Assembly (NCBI GenBank): GCA_018223185.1
Contig: JAAEYW010000021.1
Coordinates: 19,347-83,346, forward strand
Length of the DNA stretch: 64,000 nt
Source: Oceanospirillales bacterium
GTDB lineage: Bacteria > Pseudomonadota > Gammaproteobacteria > Pseudomonadales > Balneatricaceae
Direction: 5' to 3'
Within the stretch, counting starts at the first letter, position 1, and the number at the start of each line of letters is the position of its first letter. Below are positions 46,567 to 55,505 of this stretch, one piece after another. The notes beneath the pieces are model-generated. The model searched no databases. It worked only from the letters and a program-made list of their open reading frames with translations, and was not told where the DNA came from. The translations under genes and the position numbers were made by a program.

Positions 46567-47404
46567 GGTTATCTGTGGTATTACGACATCCCATATTCCT
46601 GCTGTCGGCAATGCAATGTACGACAAGCTGGAAAACGATCCCTATTGGAAACGCTTCTTCGATGGTTATGCACCTGTCATTGAGTGGCTGGAAAAAGAAA
46701 AGCCGGATGTTGTCATCAACGTATACAATGATCACGGCCTGAATTTCTTCCTGGACACGGTGCCTACTTTTGCAATCGGTTGTGCCGATAGTTATCAGAA
46801 TGATGATGAGGGGTGGGGCATCCCGACTTCCGCGTCATTTGAAGGCGATGCTGCTCTTTCCTGGCATCTGGCTGAGTCTTTGATTAATCAGGGCTTTGAT
46901 ATGACTATGTGTCAGGAGATGAAGGTAGACCATGGTTGTGTTGTGCCTATGAACCTGATGTTCCGGCATCTGCCAAAATGGCCTTGTAAACTGATTCCGC
47001 TGGCCGTGAACACCGTTCAGCATCCTCTGCCGAACGCTAAGCGTTGCTACGATCTGGGTAAGGCTCTGCGTGTTGCTATCGAATCCTATCCGGAAGATAC
47101 CAAAATTGCGATTTTTGGCACCGGCGGTTTGTCTCATCAGCTTCAGGGCGAGCGTGCCGGAATTATTGATGTAGAATTCGACCTTCAATGTATCGATTAC
47201 ATTATTAATGATCCTGATAAAATGTGCGCATTCAGCAATACTGAGATCATGGAGAAAGCGGGTACTGAAGGTATCGAAGTGATTATGTGGATGGTAATGC
47301 GAGGTGCTCTGGCCCCTAATGTTAATCTGCTGCATAAACATTATCATGCCCCCATCTCAAATACCGGTGCGGGTGTGCTGCTGATGACCGATGGAACTGA
47401 CTGA
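46559..47404 (+). CDS. ligB: Protocatechuate 4,5-dioxygenase beta subunit
   Basis: The catalytic subunit, a class III extradiol dioxygenase with non-haem Fe(II), giving 4-carboxy-2-hydroxymuconate-6-semialdehyde. Iron ligands expected from LigAB are seen: a histidine in TTSHIPAVG, one in YNDHGLNFFLD, and a glutamate near TEIMEKAGTEGIEV. It has 281 residues from the ATG at 46559; an in-frame start at 46544 would add five residues. GGAGG lies 11 bases upstream inside ligA. A terminator follows, so ligAB is a two-gene unit apart from the other lig genes. Confidence 0.95.
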   Translation: MAKVICGITTSHIPAVGNAMYDKLENDPYWKRFFDGYAPVIEWLEKEKPDVVINVYNDHGLNFFLDTVPTFAIGCADSYQNDDEGWGIPTSASFEGDAALSWHLAESLINQGFDMTMCQEMKVDHGCVVPMNLMFRHLPKWPCKLIPLAVNTVQHPLPNAKRCYDLGKALRVAIESYPEDTKIAIFGTGGLSHQLQGERAGIIDVEFDLQCIDYIINDPDKMCAFSNTEIMEKAGTEGIEVIMWMVMRGALAPNVNLLHKHYHAPISNTGAGVLLMTDGTD

Positions 47405-47481
47405 TTCAGTGCAAGAGTCTTTCCGCTTCATGAGTTCATGGTGAAATAAGATTGTTATGCGTAATGGTCTTATGATTTTTT

Positions 47482-47505
47482 AGCCCCTGTTTGCAGGGGC
47501 TTTTG
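47482..47505 (+). terminator. Rho-independent terminator after ligAB
   Basis: AGCCCCTG pairs with CAGGGGCT, followed by TTTT. Confidence 0.88.
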
Positions 47506-47513
47506 TACAGCTG

Positions 47514-47999
47514 TCAGTGTTTGATCGAGTTTTCAACCAGATCATTACTGAGCTTGCGGATATTTCTGGCCATATCCCGGGCCAGATTCAGGGTAATAAT
47601 ACCGAAATCAAACGGGTAGTTTTCATGAATTCTGGCAAACAGGTCTGAAGTGACCTCCAGAACGCGACTGTCGCAGTTTGCAACGGCATAACCAGCATGG
47701 TTGTGTAGGGCAATCATGGCAACAAAGCCAACTTCTTCGCCGAAACCAATATCGCGGGTGCTGTAGAGCTTGCCATTGTGGAGCTTAACAAAGCTCAGGC
47801 TACCCTCGAGTACGACGAAGAACGCATTGCCGCTGTCGCCACTGTCAAAAACTTTCTCTCCCTGGGCAAGTTCGAGTATCCGGCCCTCTTTTAGGATAAA
47901 GTTGATACAGTCATCTGTGAGAGCTCCGAAAAGAGAACCCTGGCGTATTTTCTCCTGGGGCAGGCTGTTATGTATGGTCTCTGCTGTTATCGTTTTCAT
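47514..47999 (-). CDS. Cyclic-nucleotide-binding domain protein without HTH
   Basis: A 161-residue protein that is essentially one cNMP-binding (cap-family N-terminal) domain, with ELAQGEKVFDSGDSGNAFFVVLEGSLSFVK and IGFGEEVGFVAM as the beta-roll and phosphate-cassette region. The C-terminal helix is short (LARDMARNIRKLSNDLVENS) and there is no DNA-binding domain, unlike Crp. The phosphate cassette lacks a clear RxxS/T motif, so cAMP binding is uncertain. It lies on the minus strand between ligAB and the DOPA-dioxygenase-like gene. The role is unknown. Confidence 0.85.
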   Translation of the reverse strand: MKTITAETIHNSLPQEKIRQGSLFGALTDDCINFILKEGRILELAQGEKVFDSGDSGNAFFVVLEGSLSFVKLHNGKLYSTRDIGFGEEVGFVAMIALHNHAGYAVANCDSRVLEVTSDLFARIHENYPFDFGIITLNLARDMARNIRKLSNDLVENSIKH

Positions 48000-48068
48000 T
48001 GGTTACTTAATAATTAAACCTTTTAAGATCAGCGTAGTACAAATCTGCAGCTTGCGTGAAGTGTCTTG

Positions 48069-48410
48069 TTACAGAAACTGTTCAATATTCAGCGGTTTAC
48101 TCTCACCCAGCCACATGGTGTATTTGGTATGGTCATCAAGGTCGTTGCCGGTGACCGGGTGGATAAACACCGTCAGTCCGTTACGGTTAAGAATTAACCA
48201 GGGCAGAACTTTACCAATACTCTCAGCATCAAAGGAGAGCTGGCAGCTCCATTCAGTGTGAGGTCCTACCGGTTTCTGGTGTACTCTGCCCATCGCTACT
48301 GCCAGTGTGTAGCTTGCCTGTTCACAGAGTTCTACAGCCTGGTCGAGGCTATCGGCATCGAAGTAGACATGAGCATGATAGGCAGAAATTTCTGAGGTAA
48401 CCTGTGTCAT
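48069..48410 (-). CDS. DOPA 4,5-dioxygenase family protein
   Basis: A 113-residue protein of the small DOPA 4,5-dioxygenase-like family (ferredoxin-like fold). The conserved histidines appear in ISAYHAHVYFDAD, GRVHQKPVGPHTEWSCQL and LTVFIHPVTGNDLDDHTKY. Fungal members cleave DOPA; the role of bacterial ones is mostly not known. Start taken at the ATG at 48410; an in-frame codon at 48470 would add 20 residues with no family character. Its place next to ligAB may mean a second extradiol activity on a catechol, but this is inference. Confidence 0.88.
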   Translation of the reverse strand: MTQVTSEISAYHAHVYFDADSLDQAVELCEQASYTLAVAMGRVHQKPVGPHTEWSCQLSFDAESIGKVLPWLILNRNGLTVFIHPVTGNDLDDHTKYTMWLGESKPLNIEQFL

Positions 48411-48599
48411 TTTAATTCCTGTATTAGTGAGCAGTTTCAGATCATAGATTAAAGCGATTCGGGGAAGCAATTGTTATCGAAAAACTGAATAATACAGAAG
48501 AAAAACAGATCGGCGTTGCGTGCCTCTATCTGAGATCCTTTAATACCTTACACTGCATCGGACATATTATCCTGATGACTGAAATCATAGGAAGTTATA

Positions 48600-49028
48600 A
48601 TGAATAAAACCTCTCTCCAGGCGTCACTTACTCTGGAGGCGGCTTTGGTGATCGCCAGAGCCGCTATCGATAAAGGCAATCAACTGGGTATCAGGATAAA
48701 TGTGGTGGTGGTTGATACAGCAGGTAACAGACTGGTTTCTCTGCGAGAACCTGGTGCACCCTTACCGGCGATGGATTTCGCTGAGAAAAAAGCTTACACC
48801 GCAGCAAACTTCCGATTGCCAACTGAAGCGTGGGCCGAAGTACTGGAGGGGCGCCCTGTGGTGGCCAACGGTTTGGCGCAACACCCTAAAGTGGCTCTCT
48901 TTGGTGGCGGTTTGCCGGTGCTGATTGATGACGTTGTTGTCGGTGCTGTCGGGGTCGCCGGAGGCAAGGTGCCTGAAGATCTGCAGTGTGCCGAAACCGG
49001 GCTCGATGCACTGAATGCGTTGAGCTGA
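48600..49028 (+). CDS. GlcG/HbpS family haem-binding protein
   Basis: A 142-residue protein of the HbpS/GlcG family: LTLEAALVIARAAIDKGNQL, NVVVVDTAGNRLVSLREPGAP, and PKVALFGGGLPVLIDDVVVG with GAVGVAGGKVPEDLQC. Members bind haem or cobalamin-like ligands, or accompany catabolic operons with unknown role. No signal peptide is seen. It is followed after 14 bases by a small Rossmann-like gene on the same strand, so the two may be co-transcribed. Confidence 0.88.
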   Translation: MNKTSLQASLTLEAALVIARAAIDKGNQLGIRINVVVVDTAGNRLVSLREPGAPLPAMDFAEKKAYTAANFRLPTEAWAEVLEGRPVVANGLAQHPKVALFGGGLPVLIDDVVVGAVGVAGGKVPEDLQCAETGLDALNALS

Positions 49029-49042
49029 GCTGGAGTCGTGCT

Positions 49043-49426
49043 GTGCTAAGCTGGTTCCGCCGTTTTAAAAAAACAGAGCTGAAACATCTGATTGTGATCG
49101 ATACCGGCTATCACAGCCATCAACTGTCAAAGGCTCTGCTGAACAGTGGCAGATACGCTATGGTTGCTTATATCGATGAGGAACCCTGGAATCATCTTAA
49201 TCTGATGAATGGGGCAAGAATTCACTACCCCAGTGAGCTGCAGGCGCTGGCAGAAAAACACAGGGTGGATGTTGTTATTAAATTTGCGGGAGAGGGGTGG
49301 CATCCAGATAAGGGCTGTCTTTCCGCTCTGGAGAAGATGCGGGTAAAATATATCTGTCTTGAGCCCGGTATTACGCAGGAAGATCAGTTCAGGATTATTG
49401 CTCAGCAGTTGTCCGTTGATGACTGA
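49043..49426 (+). CDS. Small Rossmann-like protein (CoA/nucleotide-binding type)
   Basis: A 127-residue protein with a basic N-terminus (LSWFRRFKKTELK) followed by a nucleotide-binding-like first strand LIVIDTGYHSHQLSKALL and later strands MVAYIDEEPWNHLN, VDVVIKFAG and VKYICLEPG. The pattern resembles the N-terminal domain of sugar-epimerase/CoA-binding proteins; the family is not identified. The GTG at 49043 is favoured because GGAG lies eight bases upstream; the longer frame overlaps the HbpS gene. It is probably co-transcribed with the HbpS-like gene. Confidence 0.7.
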   Translation: MLSWFRRFKKTELKHLIVIDTGYHSHQLSKALLNSGRYAMVAYIDEEPWNHLNLMNGARIHYPSELQALAEKHRVDVVIKFAGEGWHPDKGCLSALEKMRVKYICLEPGITQEDQFRIIAQQLSVDD

Positions 49427-49442
49427 AGCACGACTGGCTCGC

Positions 49443-49625
49443 TTAGCGATGAGCCAGTGGTCCTGGGATGAATTCTGGCAGTTCAGCAGAAAAAAGGTTG
49501 ATTAGTTTTTTAGACGCATCAGACAGAGTCTCTTTCAGATATGCTGCCCGCAGCTCGTTAGCTTCCTCAACGATAGCGTTCAGGTCATAGTTGATGTAAT
49601 CGGTGTCATTGTTGTTGATGATCAT
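49443..49625 (-). CDS. Small acidic protein, 60 residues
   Basis: A real small gene: AAGGAG stands seven bases before the ATG on the minus strand. The protein starts MIINNNDTDYINYDLNAIVE and continues as a charged helix (EANELRAAYLKETLSDASKK) with a short tail. The segment NYDLNAIVEEANELRA resembles the short RSP_7527-type family of unknown role found in proteobacteria, a tentative link. It is convergent with the Rossmann-like gene. No function is proposed. Confidence 0.7.
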   Translation of the reverse strand: MIINNNDTDYINYDLNAIVEEANELRAAYLKETLSDASKKLINLFSAELPEFIPGPLAHR

Positions 49626-49897
49626 GGTTATACTCCTTCAAATGTTTAACTCAAGTGTGATTTTAGAGCCTGGACTAAGGCTGAACAAACGAATAATTTT
49701 TCAATAAAAGATTAGAAAAATTCACCTTAATCTTTTTATAATCATGTTCTGGAAAACTAGCTGATTTTTTGCCGGCATATATGCTTAATCGAATAAATCG
49801 ATAGCGGCTCTCATATATGGAATCGTCTGCTGTGGGGCAAAACTCTATACTTAGCGGCGTTTCTTACCGTCCTCTCGTTCTGTACAGGCTTAATTAA

Positions 49898-51091
49898 GTG
49901 TCCCGAATACTGCGAAAGTTTTTTTTGCCCGTTGTGTGTCCTTCAGCGATTGTTTCAACAATTCATCAGGCATTGTTGGTGGTTTTGCCGTTGTATGTTC
50001 TGGCGATTGGTGGAACTCTGGCTGAGTCTGCGATGATTATCGGGCTTAAGGGTGTCGGTATGATGCTCGCTGATCTGCCTGCCGGTTTATTACTGGCCCG
50101 TTTTGGTGATAAGCGGGTAATGCTTGGTGCGGCAATAACTTCGTCTCTGGCGCTTGGGCTTATGACGCTGTTTCCCGTGCTCTGGGTTTTAACCGCCGCA
50201 GCAATGTTGTTGGGTTTTTCGCATGCCAGCTGGCTGGTGGGGCGTATATCTTATGTGACTGATGCAACAGAGCCGGGTGAGCGTGGCAGAGTGATGTCTA
50301 TGTCTGCCGGTACAATACGGCTTGGAAATGTAATAGGGCCGTTGTTAGCCGGTCTGCTTATCGCAGCCTTTGGCTATCAGTTGACTCTTGGCGCTTTCGC
50401 AGTCAGTTCCCTGTTGGTGGTTCTGTTTGTGGCTTTATGGGTGTCCTTTATAAAGCCTCACGGGGAGGACAGTCATCGTCTTGTTGCCTTGCGCGATGCG
50501 CTGACAGACAATCGTAAGGTATTTCTGACCGCCGGTGTGGCTTCTCTGGCGCTGATGCTGGTACGTGCTTCCAGGGCGCTGCTGTTGCCTTTGACTGGTG
50601 CTGCCCTGATGCTGGATGAAACCAGTATAGGTATGGTGATCTCCATCGGCGCTTTGGTTGATACTCTGCTGTTTTATCCTGCGGGCAGTATGATGGACAG
50701 GATTGGACGCAAACCGATGTTTGTCGCCAGTCTGCTTCTGTTGGGGCTGAGTATCAGTCTGTTGCCTATGGCAGAGGGATTCTGGAGCCTGATTATGATT
50801 GCCTCACTGATGGGGCTTGGTAATGGTGTTTCCGCGGGTGTCATTATGACGGTGGGATCCGATCTTGCGCCAGGAACCAATCGGGGGGGATTTATCGGTA
50901 TCTGGCGTCTTCTGTCCGATGTGGGTTCAACTTCGGGACCACTGCTGATAGGGCTGGTTGTTAAGCTTTCCGGTCTTGCGGTAGCCACCTACAGCATCGG
51001 TCTGCTGGGGTTGTTGGGCGGCGCATTTGTGGTAAAAGCGGTTAGTGAAACTCATAAAAAATCTGTAGATACCGCTTATGAAAAGATATGA
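49898..51091 (+). CDS. Major facilitator superfamily transporter
   Basis: A 397-residue membrane protein with about 12 hydrophobic spans. The loop 2-3 motif A is ARFGDKRVML, and its second-half counterpart is DRIGRKPMFV. The pattern GFSHASWLVGRISYVTD fits the fourth span of an efflux-type MFS protein. The start is GTG at 49898. The substrate is unknown; it may export aromatic compounds given its place between ligAB and the ligJKDI set. It stands alone with no obvious regulator. Confidence 0.85.
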   Translation: MSRILRKFFLPVVCPSAIVSTIHQALLVVLPLYVLAIGGTLAESAMIIGLKGVGMMLADLPAGLLLARFGDKRVMLGAAITSSLALGLMTLFPVLWVLTAAAMLLGFSHASWLVGRISYVTDATEPGERGRVMSMSAGTIRLGNVIGPLLAGLLIAAFGYQLTLGAFAVSSLLVVLFVALWVSFIKPHGEDSHRLVALRDALTDNRKVFLTAGVASLALMLVRASRALLLPLTGAALMLDETSIGMVISIGALVDTLLFYPAGSMMDRIGRKPMFVASLLLLGLSISLLPMAEGFWSLIMIASLMGLGNGVSAGVIMTVGSDLAPGTNRGGFIGIWRLLSDVGSTSGPLLIGLVVKLSGLAVATYSIGLLGLLGGAFVVKAVSETHKKSVDTAYEKI

Positions 51092-51561
51092 AGCCCTTGG
51101 GCGTCGTTTGTCGATTGTGAGGCCTCTGAATAATAACGCGGCCCGGGTATAACCTGTTTCGGTTGCTGGTCGGGTTTTGATAAGGCCTGTGTGCCTGAAG
51201 CACTTCTTCTGGCTCTGTGTCTATCCAGGCAGAGGGGTGGCCTGTAGTCAGGGCAACTAAAGAATCGCATCACTGAACTTTGTATGCTTATCGGGATGAG
51301 GGGTTATTATCCAGATTGATATAATTGCTTTCTTTCTTTTCAGGGTATTCTGCAATCCCTTCGCCTGACACGCGTATTTGGCGCATATTAGGGCTGATCA
51401 GGCAGCTTGATGTCGCTGTAAGCAGCAGGGGGCGCATAAGGATGTGATTAATTTAGATAAATAAAAAAGGCCTCTGAGTTGAGGCCTTTGACACCGATAC
51501 AACAAACTGTATCAATGAGGGACACGGTAATTACTATCTCCCGATAGCGGTCAGAAAGGGA
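51092..51561. other. Intergenic region between the MFS gene and ligI
   Basis: No gene with coding character is seen in these 470 bases. It contains the lig operon terminator at 51462-51489 and otherwise unremarkable sequence. Confidence 0.55.
51462..51489 (-). terminator. Rho-independent terminator of the ligJ-ligK-galD-ligI operon
   Basis: On the minus strand AAAGGCCTC pairs with GAGGCCTTT around a 6-base loop and is followed by a T run. Confidence 0.88.
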
Positions 51562-52434
51562 TTATTGACCCCAGTAGAGTCGCATCGGGTTATCAATCAG
51601 CAATGCCTGCTGCAGTTCTGCCGTTGGTGCAATCATCGGGATAACATCGACCAGTTTGCCATCATCGGGTACATGAGACTTCATGTTAGGATGTGGCCAG
51701 TCAGTGCCCCAAAGCACACGATCAGGGAATTTCTCGACCAGAGTACGGGCAAAGGGTACGACATCGCTGTAGTCAGGTGCCTGAAGGGTCAGGCGCTCAG
51801 GGCAGCTGACTTTGGTCCAGATATTAGGGTTTTCAGCCATCAGATTGATAAAGCGCTGAAAGTCTTCATGGTCCACGCCTTTAGCCACATCAGGGCGACC
51901 CATATGGTCAACAACGATGGTGGTGTTCAGTTGTTTCAGGAAGGGGATCAGATCTTCAAGATCCGGTGCTTCAAAGTAAACAACGATATGCCAGTCCAGC
52001 TGTTTGATCTTTTCTGCAACGCTGAGGAATACCTCTTTTGGCGTGGTATCTACCAGGCGCTTAACGAAGTTAAAACGTACAGCCCGGACACCGGCATCAT
52101 CCATCTCTTTCAGCTCATCCATGGTGATCGCGGGATCAACGACGGCAACACCCCGGGCACGTTCTCCGGCTGTATTCAATGCGTCCAGAAGGGCTGCATT
52201 ATCAGTGCCGTGACAGGATGCCTGAACGATTACGTTGCGTGCAAAGCCCAGATAGTCACGCAGTGCAAACAGTTGCTCTTTGGATGCGTCGCAAGGCGTG
52301 TATTTGCGTTTGGGGTGGTAGGGGAACTTATCTGCCGGACCAAAAACGTGGCAGTGTGCATCAACAGCCCCTGCGGGTGCTTTAAATTCCGGCTTGCTCG
52401 GGCTGTCGTGGAATGGAAGGTAATCGGCGTCCAT
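51562..52434 (-). CDS. ligI: 2-pyrone-4,6-dicarboxylate lactonase
   Basis: Hydrolyses 2-pyrone-4,6-dicarboxylate to 4-oxalomesaconate, the third step of protocatechuate 4,5-cleavage. An amidohydrolase-fold protein of 290 residues. VDAHCHVFGP near residues 24-33 is the first His motif; IVQASCHGTDN, VDHMGRPD and LWGTDWPHPNM carry the later conserved His/Asp residues. It starts MDADYLPFHDSPSKPEFK and ends MRLYWGQ, as in LigI. It is the last gene of the ligJ-ligK-galD-ligI operon, read toward lower coordinates, 61 bases after galD. Confidence 0.96.
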   Translation of the reverse strand: MDADYLPFHDSPSKPEFKAPAGAVDAHCHVFGPADKFPYHPKRKYTPCDASKEQLFALRDYLGFARNVIVQASCHGTDNAALLDALNTAGERARGVAVVDPAITMDELKEMDDAGVRAVRFNFVKRLVDTTPKEVFLSVAEKIKQLDWHIVVYFEAPDLEDLIPFLKQLNTTIVVDHMGRPDVAKGVDHEDFQRFINLMAENPNIWTKVSCPERLTLQAPDYSDVVPFARTLVEKFPDRVLWGTDWPHPNMKSHVPDDGKLVDVIPMIAPTAELQQALLIDNPMRLYWGQ

Positions 52435-52495
52435 TTTTTATTCCTGTTCTTGAGTTGTAAAAGGCCTGGTTTGCAAGGCGTCAGCGGATGTAAAT

Positions 52496-53554
52496 TCAGC
52501 TGGCAAACACTTCGCCATCAAACAGTTTGCGGGCGGTGCGCAGAATAGCTGCACTTTTTACATCGCCCTGATCATCTGTTTTCAAAATAACGGTCATTTC
52601 ACCGATAGGGTGTTCTACCGGCATTGTTTTGTCTGCGCCCTGGGGTATATCTGCCAGCGCATGAGCAGGTGAGTCCGGCAGGATGCAGGCAGTCGCGACG
52701 CTGACTGCGCCCAGCACTCCGATCGATGCATGGCAGCGATGAGGAATGAAGGTGCGGGTGGAGATTGAACCACCCTGCACAGGCCGGCTGACCATGCTCA
52801 TTTTGGGCACGGACTTGTGTGTCACATCACCCAGATTCATCATTGGGCCAGCCTGCAGCCGGATCGATTCGAGGCGCGATTTCAACCCTTCATTCTGCTC
52901 CAGTTGTTCCCGTGTTTCGGTGCCGGTAATACCCAGGTCTTCTGCTTTAATGACGACCACCGGCATACCGTTATCGATACAGGTAACCGCAACGCCATCA
53001 ATGATGTCGACCTGATTACCCGTAGGCAGCAGGGCTCCACAACTTGAACCTGCTGTATCCTGAAAGGTAACCGGAATGGCGCTGGCGGTGCCCGGAACTC
53101 CGTCAATACGGGCATCACCCCGATAGCAGACCTGGCCATTGGGGGTGGGGACCTCCTCAATAGCGATCTGTCCGGTATTCTCCATATAAATAGTTACAGA
53201 GGTAACATCCCCGGTCGCGTCTACCAGGCCGCGTTCAATCGCAAAGGGACCAACGCCGGCCAGTATATTGCCGCAGTTCTGAGCATCCGTCACGTTTGCC
53301 TGATCAACAAACACCTGCAGGAACAGGTAGTCAACATCAACCCCGGGGCGTTCCGAGCGCTTTACAACGGCGACTTTAGATGTTAACGGATCGGCTCCGC
53401 CGATACCGTCAATCTGGCGCGGATCAGGAGAGCCCATAATCGCGAGCAGAAAGTTGTCACGTTCAGTTGTATCTGAAGGCAGATCTTCGTCGAGAAAATA
53501 AGCACCTTTAGAGGTGCCTCCCCGCATCCACATGCAGCGCGCTGATTCAGACAT
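52496..53554 (-). CDS. galD: 4-oxalomesaconate tautomerase
   Basis: Isomerises the keto form of 4-oxalomesaconate to its enol form so that LigJ can hydrate it. A 352-residue member of the PrpF/DAP-epimerase-like fold. [15 protein letters not shown] at the start and [20 protein letters not shown] with the active-site cysteine are hallmarks; the second half has the counterpart [13 protein letters not shown] and [13 protein letters not shown]. It overlaps the ligK stop by eight bases. Part of the ligJ-ligK-galD-ligI operon. Confidence 0.94.
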   Translation of the reverse strand: MSESARCMWMRGGTSKGAYFLDEDLPSDTTERDNFLLAIMGSPDPRQIDGIGGADPLTSKVAVVKRSERPGVDVDYLFLQVFVDQANVTDAQNCGNILAGVGPFAIERGLVDATGDVTSVTIYMENTGQIAIEEVPTPNGQVCYRGDARIDGVPGTASAIPVTFQDTAGSSCGALLPTGNQVDIIDGVAVTCIDNGMPVVVIKAEDLGITGTETREQLEQNEGLKSRLESIRLQAGPMMNLGDVTHKSVPKMSMVSRPVQGGSISTRTFIPHRCHASIGVLGAVSVATACILPDSPAHALADIPQGADKTMPVEHPIGEMTVILKTDDQGDVKSAAILRTARKLFDGEVFAS

Positions 53555-54224
53555 ATTTCAGCCCTTTTTCTTTCAGACGTGGACGCATGTCGTAGATATC
53601 CAGCCCCAGCTCACCATTAGCCATACGTATCCGCTTATCTTCTTCGCGCGCTTCGCGTGCCTGCGCTTCGGCCAGAACTTCTTCCGCCTCTTCGCGCCGG
53701 ACAACAACGACCCCGTCATCGTCAGCGATGATCACATCGCCTGGATTGATGATCTGGTCAGCGCAGGCCATGGGTATATTAACTGAGCCAAGAGTTTCTT
53801 TAATCGTTCCCTGCGAAAAGATGTGCTTTGCCCAGACGGGGAAGTTCATTTTGCGCAGATCGCGGGTATCCCGTACACCAGCATCGATGATCAGACCGGC
53901 TACTCCACGAGCCTGTGCAGAGGTCGCCAGCAGATCACCAAAAAAACCAAAGTTTGAAGGGGAGGTCGGTGCAAACACCATGATGTCTCCCTCTTTGCAC
54001 TGTTCAATCGCCACATGCATCATCCAGTTGTCGCCAGCAGCACCGGAGATGGTGATCGCCGAACCGGCAATCGTCACATCCATTTGAATCGGACGCAGAT
54101 GATCAGCCAGCAGTCCGCGACGGCCCTGTGCTTCGTGGATGGTAGCAACGCCGCACTTACCCAGCGCTTCAATGACAGCCGGATCAGCACGCTCAATATT
54201 TTGTACTACAACGTTTTCTTGCAT
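53547..54224 (-). CDS. ligK: 4-carboxy-4-hydroxy-2-oxoadipate aldolase
   Basis: Splits 4-carboxy-4-hydroxy-2-oxoadipate into pyruvate and oxaloacetate, the last step; the family also decarboxylates oxaloacetate. A RraA-fold class II aldolase of 225 residues. The metal/substrate site motif [13 protein letters not shown] is present, as is [15 protein letters not shown]. The ATG at 54224 ([11 protein letters not shown]) has AGGAGAAC in front; a longer frame from 54248 adds eight residues without support. Overlaps galD by eight bases and follows ligJ after 41. Confidence 0.94.
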   Translation of the reverse strand: MQENVVVQNIERADPAVIEALGKCGVATIHEAQGRRGLLADHLRPIQMDVTIAGSAITISGAAGDNWMMHVAIEQCKEGDIMVFAPTSPSNFGFFGDLLATSAQARGVAGLIIDAGVRDTRDLRKMNFPVWAKHIFSQGTIKETLGSVNIPMACADQIINPGDVIIADDDGVVVVRREEAEEVLAEAQAREAREEDKRIRMANGELGLDIYDMRPRLKEKGLKYV

Positions 54225-54265
54225 AACTGTTCTCCTGTTATGTGTCACAAAAATGACGTGCTGAG

Positions 54266-55282
54266 TTATTCGGCAATCTTCAGACGGCTGAATACCCGGC
54301 GGGCATTGCCTTCAAAGATCATCTGTTTCTGTTCAGCTGACAGTCGGGCGTTGTTGTCTATATAACGCTTGGTATCATCGAAATAGTGGCCTGTTTCAGG
54401 ATCGATACCCCGAACCGCACCGATCATCTCGGAGGCGAACAGGATGTTTTCTGTTGGAATAATATCCAGCAGCAGATCAATACCTTTCTGGTGATAAACA
54501 CAGGTATCGAAGTAGATATTTTTCAGCGCAGAGATCTCAAGTGGCTCATAGCCCTGATCCTGCATCAGACCACGGAATCGTCCCCAGTGGTAAGGCACTG
54601 CACCACCACCGTGAGGGATGATAATTTTCAGGTCTGGAAAATCCTTAAATACATCCGACATAACCAGTTGTTGGAAACCGGTAGTATCAGCCCCCAGGTA
54701 GTGTGATCCTGTGGTATGGAAACAGTCATTGCAGGACGCACTGACGTGAATCATTGCCGGAACGTCCAGTTCGCACATTTTCTCATACAGAGGGTAGAAC
54801 GAACGATCTGACAGGGACGCATCCTGCCAGTGGCCACCGGATGGGTCAGGGTTAAGGTTGCAGCCGATAAACCCCATCTGCTCAACTGTGCGAACAAGTT
54901 CTGCAACCGATTTCGCCGGATCAACGCCGGGAGACTGGGGTAGCTGAGCAACAGGCGCAAAGTTTTCAGGGAATAGGTCGCAGACTCGCTTGATCAGATC
55001 ATTCTGATGCTCGGTCCAGTACTGGCTGGTGTATTCATTACCGATATGATGACCCATCCAGCTGGCGCGGGGAGAGAATATGGTCAGGTCGGTGCCACGT
55101 TCCTGTTGCAGACGCAGCTGATTATTTTCAATGCTTTCGATGATCTCATCATCGCTGACAACAACCTTGCCTTTCTCGCCTTTGAAAGACGGGTCTTTAG
55201 CGATAGCAGCTTTTTGTTGTTCGCGGTATTCGCCAACGCCCGGAGGTGTTGTGGTGTAGTGTCCATGACAGTCGATAATCAT
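54266..55282 (-). CDS. ligJ: 4-oxalomesaconate hydratase
   Basis: Adds water to 4-oxalomesaconate to give 4-carboxy-4-hydroxy-2-oxoadipate. An amidohydrolase-fold zinc enzyme of 338 residues. The zinc histidines start in [68 protein letters not shown] and [14 protein letters not shown] follow, as in Sphingobium LigJ. The start is taken at the ATG (MIIDCHG) because the longer frame to 55417 carries residues not seen in the family; an ATG five codons upstream at 55297 is possible. First gene of the operon, divergent from the LysR gene. Confidence 0.95.
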   Translation of the reverse strand: MIIDCHGHYTTTPPGVGEYREQQKAAIAKDPSFKGEKGKVVVSDDEIIESIENNQLRLQQERGTDLTIFSPRASWMGHHIGNEYTSQYWTEHQNDLIKRVCDLFPENFAPVAQLPQSPGVDPAKSVAELVRTVEQMGFIGCNLNPDPSGGHWQDASLSDRSFYPLYEKMCELDVPAMIHVSASCNDCFHTTGSHYLGADTTGFQQLVMSDVFKDFPDLKIIIPHGGGAVPYHWGRFRGLMQDQGYEPLEISALKNIYFDTCVYHQKGIDLLLDIIPTENILFASEMIGAVRGIDPETGHYFDDTKRYIDNNARLSAEQKQMIFEGNARRVFSRLKIAE

Positions 55283-55505
55283 CTTCGGTTCTCTCATATC
55301 TTGTTTATTGTGGTGCTGCCAGATTTGCCTATAGGAAAAACCTGAAAGGTAAGCGCCTGGCAGAAAAGTTCTGCATATGAAAAATAGCAAATATAGCTTA
55401 AAGGTATTCTGAAACACCCACTTCTGGCTATTCAGTTTTTAAAGCTATGGTATTAGTTTTTGATATAGGCTATGTTTTATTTACATATTGTGGAGGGCGT
55501 AATAC

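Noticed and set aside
51565..52548. 327-codon plus-strand frame opposite ligI
   Set aside because: It overlaps LigI, a clearly recognised enzyme, on the other strand. The antisense product is Cys/His-rich with no family character.
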